Assembly: GCF_032362555.1 (NCBI RefSeq)
Contig: NC_083536.1
Span: 1,612,001 to 1,676,000, forward strand
Direction of reading: 5' to 3'
Source of the DNA: Amyelois transitella
Taxonomy: Eukaryota; Arthropoda; Insecta; Lepidoptera; Pyralidae
Length of the DNA stretch: 64,000 bases
Shown: piece after piece, positions 10,703 through 21,597 of the stretch
How positions within the stretch are numbered: the stretch's first letter is position 1
How the letters are laid out: every line of letters begins with the position of its first letter
Position numbers and translations under genes: made by a program
Notes under the pieces: generated by a model
Database searches by the model: none
What the model saw: the letters and a program-made list of their open reading frames with translations, nothing else
Told to the model about the DNA's origin: nothing

Positions 10703-10889
10703 GGCAAAGTGTCCTAAAAGATACAAAAAAAAAAAACTATTGATCTTGTAGGCTTTTGGCAAAGTGTCCTAAAAGATACTGACAAAAAGATCTATTGATC
10801 TTGTAGGCTTCTGGCAATGTGTATTTAAAGATACAAACAAAAAATAACATTACTCTATAAGATACTTGGCAAAGTGTACAAAAAGATAC
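10703..10889. repeat. Four 55-bp-spaced copies of a 22-bp motif upstream of the piggyBac transposase
   Basis: The pattern GGCAA(A/T)GTGT, five bases, AAGATAC starts at 10703, 10758, 10813 and 10868, a strict 55-bp period. The first spacers share ATTGATCTTGTAGGCTT. The array lies just upstream of the transposase start (10671) and inside the right end, so it could hold the transposase promoter, binding sites for transposase itself, or both. Confidence 0.85.
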
Positions 10890-11251
10890 ACTCTCATTTA
10901 CATGCTTGTAAGTGACGGGTTTCAACAGATTTCATAAGTATTTTGCGATAATATTATAACTTATGTAATAGACTTTCGAATATTTCATCTCGTTTCTTTT
11001 AAAATCAATGAAATACTAAAAAACACAAAAATAAATACCTGTTGTTTGGCGAGATCGACTTGTCGGTACGCCATCTTGAATCTCACTGGCCGCTCGGTAA
11101 AAAATGTCACGCTTTTTTCAATAGATGACGTTACCAGACACATTTCCTAGCTATTAATGCTAAATTGGCACCAATGGTGGCGCTACATTGCGTTGTACAT
11201 TTTTATGAAGTAAACGTATCCGAAAAGATACCTTGTCAAGTTAAGGGTTAA

Positions 11252-13455
11252 AGAAGAAAGCATGGCTGTATTTGTTAGCAGCAAAGCTAACTTAAGAATG
11301 CAAAAGGTAATGGATGAAGATGTGAATGAAGCACGTAAGGAATATAAAAAAATGAAAGATTTGGTTAAAAAAGCTGTGATTAGAAAGAAAGAAGAGTATA
11401 AAGACGAATTTGATAAAAGGCTTTCAGAAGACTTTCAGTCAAATCTGAAAGTATTCTGGAAATCCGTAAGGTCAGCCCGAGGAAAAACTATAACCAGAGA
11501 GCTGACTAGGATCAGATGCCAGGATGGTAGCGTTGTGAAAGGAGAAGAATGTGTGCTAAAGATATGGAAGGACTATTTTGAGAGTTTATTTGAAAAAAAA
11601 GGGAGAAAATAAGAAAGAGTTCTGCTACAGTGAATTCGGGTAACTTTGGTCCTTTTCGGGGTAACATAGTCCCTCGTATTTTTCGTTATCTTCCGTTTCA
11701 AGTACTTTTATCATCATTTTTCTATCGTATTTCATATCAACAATTTAAATTTCAATATTAATTCATACTTTTTATCGATAATTTAATCAAAGTAATTACA
11801 AAAATAGTGTGGATTAATGTTACCCTGAGAGGCCAAAGTTACTCCAATTGACTGTATAGCGTAGAAAAAGAGAATGAGATGGAAGGCGAAATTAAAATGT
11901 TCGAAATTGTGGAAGCACTTAAGAGTATGAAAGCGGGTAAGGCTGCTGGGTATGATAGAGTGTCGGTCGAGATGTTAAAAGCAGGAAAAGGCGTCGTAGC
12001 TGGACAGTTGTACTGCCTTTTCAATTTGTGTTGGAGAAGCAGCCGAGTACCAAAAGATTGGTATAAGGCTGTTATCGTGCCACTTTACAAAGGAAAAGGG
12101 TCACAACTGGACTGCGAAAATTATCGTGGTATAAGCCTGCTTAGCGTCGTCGGCAAATTGTATGCTAAGGTATTGATTAATAGAGTCAGGAATGAAACTG
12201 ATGACAAAATATGGGATGCTCAAGCGGGATTTCGAAAGGGAATGGGATGTACTGATCAGGTCTTTTCATTGCGGTGCATAGCCGAAAAGTTTTTGGCCAA
12301 GAGTCAAAAAGTCTATTGAACATTCGTGGATTTGGAAAAGGCCTATGACAGAGTTGAGAAGAATGAATTGTGGTCAGCACTTTCTGTGCATGGGGTGAGC
12401 AGTCTCTTAATACGAGCACTGAAATCCTTATATGAGGATTCGAGTGCTTGTGTCAGGATAAACGGAGCGCACACTGAGTGGTTTAAGATTGAGAAAGGCG
12501 TAAGGCAAGGATGTGTTGCGTCACCGTGGCTGTTTAACCTATTTATGGATAGTTGTTTGACAGATTTGAAAGAGTCTGAAAGTGGATTAAGGATGAATGA
12601 GTTACTCGTCAAATGTCTGCTCTATGCCGACGATCAGGTTATACTGGCGTCATCAGCGGAGGAGTTACAGGAGATGGTAAACTGTATGCATGAAGCTTTA
12701 AAAGAGAAAGGAATGAAAGTGAACGTAAGTAAAACTAAAACACTGGTTTTTGAAATGAAGAAAGAAATGACAGCATGTAATATTTTGATTGGAGGAGAAA
12801 AAGTTGAGCAAGTGAAAGAGTTTGTATATCTAGGATCAAAGTTTACATCAGATGGCAAGTGTGATAGTGATATTGAAAGGAGAGTGAACGCGGGGAACAT
12901 GGTGAATGGAGCTTTGCATGCCTTTATGAGCAGTCAGAAACTATCCAAAAAGGCTCGACTGGCTGTGCATAGGGGCGTGTTGGTCCCGACATTAATGTAT
13001 GGGAGTGAAAGTTGGGTATGGCAAAAGAAGCACGAAAGCATAATAAATGCAGTGGAAATGAGAGTGTTAAGGAGTATGTTGGGTGTGAAATTGAGTGACC
13101 GGATAAGGAACAGCGTGATAAGGGAATGTTGTGATGTGAAAGAAGATGTAGTTACAGGAATAGAAAAGGGTATGTTGAGATGGTTCGGTCATGTGGAGAG
13201 GATGAATGAAAACAGGTTGACTAAGCAGATATACATGGAGGGTGTGGAGGGAAAGGTCGGAGTGGGAAGACCAAGACGAACGTATCTTGATCAAATTAAG
13301 GACGTCCTGGTAAAGGGTCAGGTACTTTTGGTACCGGAAACCGCCGAGCTTGCATGAAGAGAGTTATGAATGTGGATGAAGCGAAGGGAATATGCAGAGA
13401 TCGTGGCAAGTGGAAAGAGGTAGTCTCTGCCTACCCCTCCGGGAAAGAGGCGTGA
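11252..13455 (+). pseudogene. RTE reverse transcriptase region, broken
   Basis: Continuation of the RTE ORF after piggyBac. Blocks include SMKAGKAAGYDRVSVEML, KDWYKAVIVPLYKGKG, NYRGISLLSVVGKLYAKVL, DLEKAYDRV, GVRQGCVASPWLFN and the active site YADD near 12629, then the RTE C-terminal MLRWFGHVERMNENRL and GRPRRTYLDQI. Damage visible: frameshifts near 11299, in the A-run at 11591-11605 and near 13345, one in-frame TGA at 12317-12319, and the MITE at 11628. The original stop is probably TGA 13453-13455 after YPSGKEA. Confidence 0.9.
11628..11854. mobile_element. 227-bp MITE with TA duplication (Tc1/mariner-like termini)
   Basis: Flanked by TA (11626-11627 and 11855-11856). The 22-bp termini CAGTGAATTCGGGTAACTTT(GG) and, from the right, CAGTCAATTGGAGTAACTTT(GG) match at 19 of 22 positions. 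A second inner pair GGGTAACAT occurs near both ends. No ORF. Removing the element and one TA restores RTE codons (ENKKEFCYS reading) across the site, so boundaries are secure. Assignment to Tc1/mariner rests only on the TA target and CAGT tips. Confidence 0.88.
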
Positions 13456-13471
13456 TTTTATGTATGTATGT

Positions 13472-13482
13472 ATAAAATATGT
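13472..13482. repeat. Target-site duplication of the RTE LINE (right copy)
   Basis: Exact copy of 7012-7022, after which gypsy RNase H sequence resumes (VSGNDNVVADAFSRI). Confidence 0.9.
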
Positions 13483-13557
13483 TAGTGGAAATGACAATGT
13501 TGTGGCTGATGCTTTTTCTCGCATTGAAACTGAAGCAATGTGGGCAAAGCTTACTTG

Positions 13558-14597
13558 TAAGAAGGTGCACAGACAGAAAAATAGCCAAAGATGAACTGAA
13601 GGTGGTTGCGAAATAAAAATAAGCGCGTTATTGTGCTAAGTGTTCGAGGAACAAGCAAGCATGCGTCTCGCGTCAAGTTGATATTCAGACTGGCCGCCAG
13701 AGACGGTTGAGGGGCATGCGTGTGCGCGGGAGCGGGGTGCTCGCCGCGCGTCTGCCTACCGGTCAAACCTGTTAGCGGTTACGCAATCACGTCTCATGTC
13801 ACAGCTAAACAGAAAATTTCTTATGCTACGGTACAACGTGGTCTGTTTGTTTATCGGTCTGCTTATTTCTCGATGACACATTTATTAACTTTATATGACA
13901 ACTATATTGCACATTGGTTAAGTAACATAGGATAACGATGACATCTGCAGAAGTTATGAAACTGTGTCGCAGATCTCAACGCCCACCTCTAGAAAACATT
14001 TATATAATGTGTTTCCTTAATCTTAGCACCTAATCCATTTATTGCAACAAAAGAGAAAGAAAAAAAAAAGGATTTGATATTTAATATATGTATTGGGTGC
14101 AAATGTGTTTTGTTAGTGTGTTATGTGGAAAACTTGTTTGTGTTGGTGTAGGTATAGAGAGGAAGTATGTAAGGCTGTATTGCGATTTGAAACGTCTAGA
14201 GGATATTTAATCATGGGAATATTTAACGTAAAAGAAATTATTGTTATTCGCCGACTTTTATAAGACTTTCCGTATCATCGTAAGATAGTTGCATGAGCCA
14301 TTCAGTGCATGTAACCCTGCATTTGTAAGATGTAAGCGGATATATATTAAGTTGTTTATTTATTCTATTATACAAAGTAGAGCTAATGTAGTAAAAATGT
14401 TGAGCAGCTAAGGTAATACGTCGTTGTTCAGGAAGAATAACCGAAGTTTTTTGAATTTACTTTTGTTATTTTAAGAATTTAATGACCAATTAGAGAATAT
14501 TAAAAGGCGTACCTACCTACATCACAAAGCGAAACGAATGATGAATGACATCTAAATATAATCAGCTGTCAAATATTGTCAGTCAGGCACATCAGTT
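13558..14597. other. Unassigned interval between two gypsy elements
   Basis: After the last recognisable gypsy codons near 13557 no family can be followed. Short ORFs here (for example 13720-13935) show no motif, and a GC-rich patch lies at 13690-13770. Might contain the 3' remainder of the gypsy relic, but there is no direct evidence. AGTT at 14594-14597 is the TSD of the next element. Confidence 0.4.
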
Positions 14598-14776
14598 TGT
14601 ACGTATGCTTATGTTCAGTAATTAAGGGTTGCAATGTTCAAGAGAAACTAGGAGTGCGGTTCACGAAAGTTCGGGTTTATTCAATTTACACAGATTATAC
14701 GGATGTATGGTACAACTCACAATATTACGTATAATATATAACGCTAAACTAATTTAAAATCTATGCAATGTGCCTG

Positions 14777-17014
14777 TTAATAGAATTCGATGTTAAATCA
14801 AAAAACATTACTCCAAAATTTACCTTTGTTTTTAAAAGATGTTATTCGGATGAAAATATAAAAAAGTTCAAAGACTATTTTACAAGCATTTCATACCAAG
14901 AAATTTACAATGAAACTGATGCTAACAATGCATTCAACAAATTTTACGAATGGTTTTGCTTACTATACAAACTATGTTTTCCTGTAATTAAAATGAAAAT
15001 AAGCTCTAAATTGAAACAAAATTGGATATCACCAGGTATCAAAAGTAGTTGCAAAAAAGCTAGATATTTAAGACTTATGTACTATAAAAATAAGAAAAAA
15101 AAAGACAAAATAATGTATAAACAATACACAAAATTATTAAAAAAATGTATTTTCAAAGCAAAAAGAATATTAAATACAAAATATATAATGAAAAGTAAAA
15201 AAAATAATGTATGTCGAGCCACTTGGAAAGTTATTAAAAATGAGATACAAACTTCCATAAACTACGCTCACTTGACAAATAAAATGGAATGTAATAAACA
15301 AATTATAGATAACCCTGAATTAATCGCCAATAAATTTAATGAACATTTTATTAATTTACCTAGTAATACAATCAATAATAATAAAAATAATAAGCACCTA
15401 CCCAATTCTATATACAATTCTATTTATTTATCTCCTATAGATGACTATGACATTAAAAAGATAATTACATCACTAAATGACACAAGCTCGGAGGGGTATG
15501 ATGACATATGTACAAAAGTGATTAAAGCATGCAAAGAAGAAATCTGTGGAGTATTAGCATACCTCATAAATCTGTCATTGAAAACTGGCACTTTCCCCGA
15601 AAAGCTAAAATTATCCATAATAAAACCGTTACATAAAAAAGGCAACAAAAGTGACTTTAATAATTACCGGCCCATTACATTTATATCAATTTTTTCAAAA
15701 ATTTATGAAAAAGTTTTACACGAAAAGCTAACTTCCTTTTTTAATAAGTACAATATATTGAATGCCAGTCAGTATGGATTTCAAAAAACGAAATCGACTA
15801 CACTGGCTGCATTTGACATAGTAAATTCCATCTTGAGAAGTATGAATAATAAAAAGTGTACAACCGTACTCTTCTTTGATATGTCGAAAGCATTTGACCT
15901 AGTCTCGCATCCATTACTTCTGGAAAAATTAGAGCGTTACGGTATTAGAGGCAATGCATTTAAATGGATAAAATCATACCTCAATAATAGGAAGCAAAGT
16001 GTAGAAATAATAACATTAGAAAATAACAAATTTTGCAAAAAATATAGATCTTCCTATAAAGAAAACACATTCGGTGTTCCACAAGGAAGTGTTCTTGGGC
16101 CATTACTGTTTTTGGTTTATATAAATGACTTGCCAAATATCACCGCGCATAAAAGTATATTGTTTGCTGATGATATTTCAGTAATTGTCACAACCCCTAA
16201 TAATCCAAATAATAACTCGGTTACTAGTCCCAATAATGATTTAAATATTCATCGAGCAGAAATCGATAAGACTTTAAATGTGATAATTGACTGGCTTATA
16301 AATAATAATTTAGTAATCAATATTGATAAGACATATTATATAAATTTTAATAATTTGACTGATCTAAATATATAACACGACGGAAAAAAATTGAATAGGG
16401 TAAAAAATGGACAATTTCTAGGTATAAGTATTGACGAAAATTTAAATTGGAAAAAACAGGTTGAAAATGTTTGCAATAAAATCAGCAGATTCTCTTTTGC
16501 ATTATACAAACTTGCCAGAACTGCGACCACAGATGCAGCTGTCACAGCTTACCATGCCTATGTGGAGTCCGTCCTGCGCTATGGTCTTGTGATATGGGGA
16601 AATAGTATGAAGTTTCAACAAGCATTTATTGTGCAAAAAAAATGCATCCGAGCCATTTATGGAGTCGCACCAGACGTATCATGTAAGCCTCTCTTTAAAT
16701 TATTAAACATTCTTCCACTTCCTTGTCTGTACGTATTTGAAATTGGCAAATTTGTAAAACTTAATTACAAATTGTTCAAAAAGGCTGAAGAGGTATACCC
16801 AAGAAGCACAAGAAATGTACATAGACTAGTGTTAGATGTAATACTGAAAAGCGAAAGATTTAAAAGGAACTGTTACTTTATGTGCATATCCATATTTAAT
16901 AAAATACCGGAAGACATAAAGTGTTTGAATTATAATTTATTCAAAAAGAAATTGTTTTGCTGGCTTATTGAAAATTCTTTTTATACAGTCCATGAATTTC
17001 TCAATTTTAGATAA
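14777..17014 (+). pseudogene. LINE ORF2 (RT) fragment with one in-frame stop
   Basis: The endonuclease domain is absent through 5' truncation. Linker and RT follow: NYRPITFISIFSKIYEKVL, FFDMSKAFDLVSHPLL, FGVPQGSVLGPLLF, active site FADD, then a C-terminal thumb-like region with YHAYVESVLRYGLVIWG and QKKCIRAIYGVAP. The only defect in the reading is TAA at 16373-16375; the frame continues unchanged to 17014. Motifs place it in the Jockey/CR1 group. Codon use is strongly A/T-biased. Confidence 0.88.
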
Positions 17015-17300
17015 AAATTAAATTTATTTATAATTATTTAATTTTCTTGAAATCAAATACTGACAAATATGAAGTAATTTATTTATTTTTTTTTTTAATT
17101 TTAATTTATTGTAACAAATTGACATTTTATTTTCATCATTTTATTAAGAATTAATTAATTGACTTAAGTGACTTGTGTATAATTTTATAATATTTGCATG
17201 CTATAATTCATGGCTGACCAGGAGGAAATATGTTTTGTTTTATACCTTTTGTAAACCCTAGTCAAAAGCAAATAAATATTCTATTCTATTCTATTCTATT
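14777..17300 (+). mobile_element. 5'-truncated LINE inserted in the LTR, (CTATT)n tail
   Basis: Starts abruptly inside ORF2 and ends with AAATAAATATT and five TTCTA-type units (17277-17300). A 4-bp duplication CCTG flanks it. Because it lies within an LTR that is still nearly identical to its partner, this insertion must be even more recent than the gypsy insertion. Confidence 0.92.
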
Positions 17301-17391
17301 CCTGCCCATATCTCAAGACGCGCGGGGAACGACTGGCGCTACTGCCCGCACGTCGTCGGTAGGTTTGCAGCGTCAGCTTAAAGTCCCTACA

Positions 17392-17405
17392 TCACACCCC
17401 TCCTA
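17392..17405 (-). promoter_or_regulatory. Polypurine tract of the gypsy element
   Basis: Read on the minus strand, AGGAGGGGTGTGA directly precedes the TGTAGGGACTTT start of the 3' LTR. Such a tract primes plus-strand DNA synthesis in LTR retrotransposons. Confidence 0.8.
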
Positions 17406-18061
17406 AAATTTGGTACGAAAAAAAACTTTATACAAACCAAATTTTTAACAAGTTAAATCGAATATTAAATAGCGATACAAAAATAGTTTCAAGGTTCAGA
17501 CTCGATACACAAATATGCCACTAAGCAAAAGTTCGAATACAATAACAATGTCGTAATCACGACCTGACAATGTTACCTACTGGCAGTGTGATATTGTATT
17601 TAGAATGAGACTAATAATTTTAACTGCTTACAAAAAAGGAGGTTCTCATTTTTATTACATCTTTGATTACATGAAAAATATTGAACAAATTAAGAAAACT
17701 TTTTGTGAAAGGATATTGAACCATTACGAGTATAAATAAGTACACATTTATGTTTGATAAAAATACAAAAAAAATAAATGCTTGACGCTGCTTGGCCTAT
17801 GACTCAGTTGCTAAGAGTATTACATAGTCGAAACATAGTACTAGGTTCAAATTTGGGGAACAAAATATTTTTGTAATTATTTAATTTATACAATCCAATA
17901 AAAAAATCAATCAACCAATTGTTTAATTTAGTTGTGGAATTGAATGATTTGAAATAATTATGTAAGACAATAAATTGAGTACATTTATTAGTATAAACGT
18001 CTGTCAAATTTTAATAAATGTATTTTTTACTGACGTGAACAACAACATAATTAACTAAAAA
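17406..18061 (-). other. AT-rich untranslated part of the gypsy element
   Basis: Between the small membrane ORF and the polypurine tract. No ORF with recognisable motifs; a 67-codon minus-strand ORF (17804-18007) has no visible domain and is probably chance. Confidence 0.6.
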
Positions 18062-18352
18062 CTAAGAAAATATCACCTTAGTAGGTGTAGACTGAAGCTG
18101 CTCGGTCCTTACGCTGGCTACTGGTGTCTGCGGGAGTACGATGACGTCCCTCAGCTGCCCTTGGACCCACTTTCTGGCGCACACGTTGCAACGCTTACAA
18201 CAAAAACATAGAAAAATCACTATAACACATACCGCTATAGTCGCTATGGCAATGCTGTAGGTACCCAGCGTGCTTTTCAGCGTTTCTATCTGCTGGTTTA
18301 CTCCTGACTGAGCAACGATGATTTCTTCAGTTTTGCTGTTGTATTGACCCAT
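18062..18352 (-). CDS. Small myristoylation-signal membrane protein of the gypsy element
   Basis: A 96-aa ORF (111 aa if the upstream Met at 18397 is used) downstream of pol and upstream of the 3' LTR, where env would be. I prefer the inner start because MGQYNS is a classical N-myristoylation motif. Then come TEEIIVAQSGVNQQ, a single hydrophobic segment (about residues 36-56: YSIAIATIAVCVIVIFLCFCC), a Cys-rich basic stretch (CCKRCNVCARKW) and a polar tail. No signal peptide, furin site or fusion peptide, so it is not a normal Env. It is open and lies 66 bp beyond the pol stop. Function unknown; topology suggests a membrane-anchored accessory protein, perhaps for budding or release. Confidence 0.6.
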   Translation of the reverse strand: MGQYNSKTEEIIVAQSGVNQQIETLKSTLGTYSIAIATIAVCVIVIFLCFCCKRCNVCARKWVQGQLRDVIVLPQTPVASVRTEQLQSTPTKVIFS

Positions 18353-18463
18353 AATAAAATTTGTCAATAACGTACAAGTAGATGTTCTGTGTAACACGCC
18401 GAGAGAAAGTGTGAAGCTATTCTGAACATAACTTAAAATATAACTTAAATGCTATTTTGTCAC

Positions 18464-21400
18464 CTACATAAATCGCACTGGTGGTTTGATGACGCGACCT
18501 TTGCTCGTTCTTTTTTCTGCCTGATCAGAATGAACTTTGTTCTGCAAAAGTGTGTCGTTTGAATTCGGTGTCGCTACTGTGTTATTTGAATCGTCGAGTA
18601 AATAAGCGGGTTTGAGCCTATCTATCGATACATTAACTCGTCTGTTAGGGTATTGCAATTCAAAAAATTTATCAGTTCGCCTTAAGACTTTGTATGGGCC
18701 ATCATACGGGGCCTTAAGCGGTTTTCGTACCGTATTGTCTTGAACAAACACATGACTGCATGTTTTAATGTCCGAAAAAATAAACCACTTCCGGTTAGGG
18801 CGATGTGTGTTTGTCATAGGTTTTAATCGCGAAATATTTTCATGAATGCTTTTCAATAACTCGTTTGCGTCACCGAATTTCAACTTAGCGCTGTCAAAAA
18901 ATTCACCTGGCAATCGTAGTGTCTTACCGTAAGTATACTCCGCGGCGCTAACGCCATTGTCGCTACGCCCTACGGTACGAAGACCAAATAACACTGTTGG
19001 TAGCTCGTCTACCCACGAAGCGTTGTTAAGACGGGCCATCAACGCTGCTTTTAACGAGCGATGCCAGCGCTCGACTATGCCGTTAGCCTGCGGATGGTAG
19101 CTAGTAGTTCTGTTTTTCTTAACACCTAAATACCTTAGCAATTCGTTGAACATCTCGCTCTCAAACTGACGACCTTGGTCAGTTGTGAGTTTGACAGGAC
19201 ATCCATAGCGCGTAATCCAGCCCTCATATATGACTTTCGCTACCGTTGCTGCTGTGATGTCACGAATTGGATACGCCTCCGGCCATCGTGTGCCTCGATC
19301 TATTACCGTGACACAGTACCTGAATCCGTCCTCAGATATTGGAAGAGGTCCTATGATGTCCACGTGGATGTGTTCAAAACGGCCTGCTTCTTGAAAACAA
19401 GAGTATTCTGAAATGTTGTGTCTGCTTACTTTCGCCTTTTGACAACTAACGCACGTCTTTGCCCATCTACCGATTTCCGAATTCATATCGGGCCAAAAAA
19501 ATCGTTGAGCAATCATCTTGCGCGTTGCTCGAACCCCAGGATGACTTATATTATGAACCATATTAAAAACAGTCCTCCTGAAATCTTTTGGTACAAAGGG
19601 TCTCGCGATGTCAGTTGACATTTCACAGAAAATTTCTTTATTGCAAAATGGTAAAGTTATAGATTTTAATGTAACGTTTTTGTTATTGAGACCGTTTGTT
19701 CGCAAGTATTGCGCGATATCGCCATCGTGTTTTTGTGATTCAGCAAATTGTTCGTTGTCGAGACTCGTGGGACAGGAAATCGTCGCGACGCGTGATAATG
19801 AATCGGCTACTACATTGTCATCACCACTAATGTGACGAATGTCGGTCGTAAACTCGCTGATGAATAACAACTGTCTAGCTCTTCGCGGCGTCTCAGAATC
19901 GGTACCTAGTTTTGTAAACGCGTGTACCAACGGTTTATGATCAGTGTATATCGTTAACGGTCTGCCTTCGAACAATTTGCGGAAATGCTTAATAGCCATG
20001 TATATAGCAACTAACTCTCGATCGTATGTGCTGTAACGTTGCTGTGTTTCAGATAATCGTTTTGAAAAATAACCTAGGGGCTTCCACAAACCTTTATCTA
20101 GTTGTTGTAGAACTGCCCCTGCGCAGGTATCTGAAGCGTCCGTAACTAACGCTAGCGTAGCGTCGGTACTAGGGTGCGATAACATGACCGCGTTCTCCAA
20201 TTGCAACTTACATTCGCAGAATGCTGATTCCGCTTTCTGCGTCCACACAATGGGTGTTTTGTCGTTCTTCTTAGCATTGTGTAAGTATCCTGATAATAAA
20301 GTTTGACTTTTAACTGCGTGAGGAATATGTTTGCGATAAAAGTTCACCATACCTAGAAACCTTCGAAGTTCGTTGACATTTTTGGGTTTGGGGTACTCGA
20401 TGATCGCCTTGACCTTGTCGTCCAGTGGTCGTATTCCTTGCGGTGATACTCTAAAACCTACAAAATCTAGTTCCTGCACACCGATATGACACTTTGATAA
20501 ATTTATGGTTAATCCATACTTGTTAAATCGTTCGAATAAAAGTCTTAAATGTTCTCTATGCTGCTCCTCATTTTCGCTAGCGATGATGACGGCATCTATG
20601 TAACAAAAAAGGAAATCCAAACCTTCCAAAACTGTGTGATGCATAAACCTTTGAAAGGATTGTGCTGCATTCTTGAGTCCGAAGGTCATTCGGGGAAACT
20701 CAAATAATCCGAAAGGCGTGATTATTGCAGTTTTCTCGATGTCCGCTGGATTTATAGGAATAAAATGATAAGAACGATTAACATCGACACATGAAAATAC
20801 CTTTTTACCTGAGAGTACGTACGTGAAGTCATGTAGGCGTGGAATAGGATACCTGTCCGCTTTGGTGATGGCGTTAAGCTGCCTATAGTCACCACACGGT
20901 CGAATGTCCCCATCCTTTTTCGGCACGACGTGTAATGCGCTCGCCCAAGGACTTTTGGATGGCCTGCAAATTCCTAATTCCTGCATGCGCTTAAATTCGT
21001 TTTTTACCTTAATATACCTCTCAGGTGGTAATGGTCTCGCTTTGGCGTGCACCGGTGGTCCCGTGGTCTCTATATAATGAACTACAGAGTGCTGTGGAGG
21101 CTCCTTAAAAGACATGGGTCGAAAGATGTCTGGAAATAAACTTAATAAATCATGGTAAGGATGGTTTTCATTAATGGTTTTAACGGACGTTTCTGTACTC
21201 AATTCTATTGTTGCCACAACTTTTAAATTAGTGAGTTTATCTATGAGCGATCTTGCATCGACGTCTACTAACAATTTATAATGGCCTAAAAAATCGGATC
21301 CTAATATAGGTTGTTTAACAGTAGTGACGACAAATGTCCATTGAAAGTCTCGCCTTAATTTAAAATCAAGTGATAAGGTAACAGTACCATATGTTTGCAT

Positions 21401-21592
21401 TTTCGCTCCATTCGCAGCGAACAAGGTTATACATTCCTGATTGTTATTAATAAATCGCTTAGCTACAGATATAGGTAAAACTGAAACATCCGCACCAGTG
21501 TCCACTAAGAAATTAAGTCCACTTTTCCGATCGTTAATACAAAGTCGACGGCTAGCTACGCCTCCGCTGCGAGTCTCCGTCGTAGACTGCAC
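18464..21592 (-). CDS. pol: Gypsy pol polyprotein, open but with YIDA in the RT active site
   Basis: 1042 codons without a stop. Order: aspartic protease ([14 protein letters not shown]31), RT ([40 protein letters not shown], active site near residues 331-334), RNase H ([33 protein letters not shown]), H2C2 zinc finger ([14 protein letters not shown]...CVSC) and integrase with DDE residues ([31 protein letters not shown]). The RT box reads YIDA: codon 334 (20591-20593 on the plus strand) is GCC where GAC would give the second catalytic aspartate. That single change should abolish polymerisation. The start codon is nominal: expression is probably as Gag-Pol by a -1 shift from gag, whose stop lies 5 bp upstream. 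Confidence 0.92.
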   Translation of the reverse strand: MQSTTETRSGGVASRRLCINDRKSGLNFLVDTGADVSVLPISVAKRFINNNQECITLFAANGAKMQTYGTVTLSLDFKLRRDFQWTFVVTTVKQPILGSDFLGHYKLLVDVDARSLIDKLTNLKVVATIELSTETSVKTINENHPYHDLLSLFPDIFRPMSFKEPPQHSVVHYIETTGPPVHAKARPLPPERYIKVKNEFKRMQELGICRPSKSPWASALHVVPKKDGDIRPCGDYRQLNAITKADRYPIPRLHDFTYVLSGKKVFSCVDVNRSYHFIPINPADIEKTAIITPFGLFEFPRMTFGLKNAAQSFQRFMHHTVLEGLDFLFCYIDAVIIASENEEQHREHLRLLFERFNKYGLTINLSKCHIGVQELDFVGFRVSPQGIRPLDDKVKAIIEYPKPKNVNELRRFLGMVNFYRKHIPHAVKSQTLLSGYLHNAKKNDKTPIVWTQKAESAFCECKLQLENAVMLSHPSTDATLALVTDASDTCAGAVLQQLDKGLWKPLGYFSKRLSETQQRYSTYDRELVAIYMAIKHFRKLFEGRPLTIYTDHKPLVHAFTKLGTDSETPRRARQLLFISEFTTDIRHISGDDNVVADSLSRVATISCPTSLDNEQFAESQKHDGDIAQYLRTNGLNNKNVTLKSITLPFCNKEIFCEMSTDIARPFVPKDFRRTVFNMVHNISHPGVRATRKMIAQRFFWPDMNSEIGRWAKTCVSCQKAKVSRHNISEYSCFQEAGRFEHIHVDIIGPLPISEDGFRYCVTVIDRGTRWPEAYPIRDITAATVAKVIYEGWITRYGCPVKLTTDQGRQFESEMFNELLRYLGVKKNRTTSYHPQANGIVERWHRSLKAALMARLNNASWVDELPTVLFGLRTVGRSDNGVSAAEYTYGKTLRLPGEFFDSAKLKFGDANELLKSIHENISRLKPMTNTHRPNRKWFIFSDIKTCSHVFVQDNTVRKPLKAPYDGPYKVLRRTDKFFELQYPNRRVNVSIDRLKPAYLLDDSNNTVATPNSNDTLLQNKVHSDQAEKRTSKGRVIKPPVRFM

Positions 21593-21597
21593 GGCAT

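Larger units (their letters stand above)
8075..11247. mobile_element. Complete piggyBac transposon (3173 bp), TTAA-flanked
   Basis: TTAA occurs at 8071-8074 and at 11248-11251. Immediately inside are inverted termini: CCCTTAACTTGGCACG on the left and, read from the right end, CCCTTAACTTGACAAG. One minus-strand transposase gene (8686-10671) occupies the middle. Excision leaving one TTAA would rejoin the RTE reading across the site. Element length, target, termini and the intact gene make this the best preserved DNA transposon in the window and possibly a mobile one. Confidence 0.97.
7023..13471 (+). mobile_element. RTE-clade LINE carrying two nested DNA transposons
   Basis: A single-ORF endonuclease plus RT retrotransposon bounded by the 11-bp TSD ATAAAATATGT (7012-7022 and 13472-13482), ending in an ATGT-type repeat (13458-13471). 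Subtracting the piggyBac with one TTAA and the MITE with one TA leaves about 3.04 kb, in line with RTE elements (about 3.2 kb), so it is close to full length with only a short 5' leader. It is disabled by frameshifts and one stop. Confidence 0.9.
5424..13557 (+). mobile_element. Decayed Ty3/gypsy relic (CsRn1/Kabuki-like), heavily interrupted
   Basis: Three collinear plus-strand pieces resemble the better preserved gypsy at 14598-22879: gag (5424 to about 6165), RNase H (6530-7022) and the last stretch of RNase H (13483 to about 13557). Protease and most of RT are missing; a truncated LINE lies at that gap. The RNase H coding sequence is split exactly by the RTE LINE at 7023-13471. LTRs were not recognised. 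It is the oldest layer of this nest. Confidence 0.8.
14598..17391 (-). repeat. 3' LTR of the gypsy element, split by a LINE
   Basis: LTR sequence is found at 14598-14776 and 17305-17391 (179 + 87 = 266 bp), identical to the other LTR apart from one base near the outer end (T versus A). A LINE occupies the middle with CCTG duplicated at 14773-14776 and 17301-17304. Confidence 0.93.

Noticed and set aside
13558..14597. 3' LTR of the old gypsy relic
   Set aside because: No matching direct repeat upstream of 5424 could be found by eye, so no LTR is called.
18062..18397. Full envelope gene of an errantivirus
   Set aside because: Too short (96-111 aa), with no signal peptide, cleavage site or surface subunit; annotated only as a small membrane ORF.
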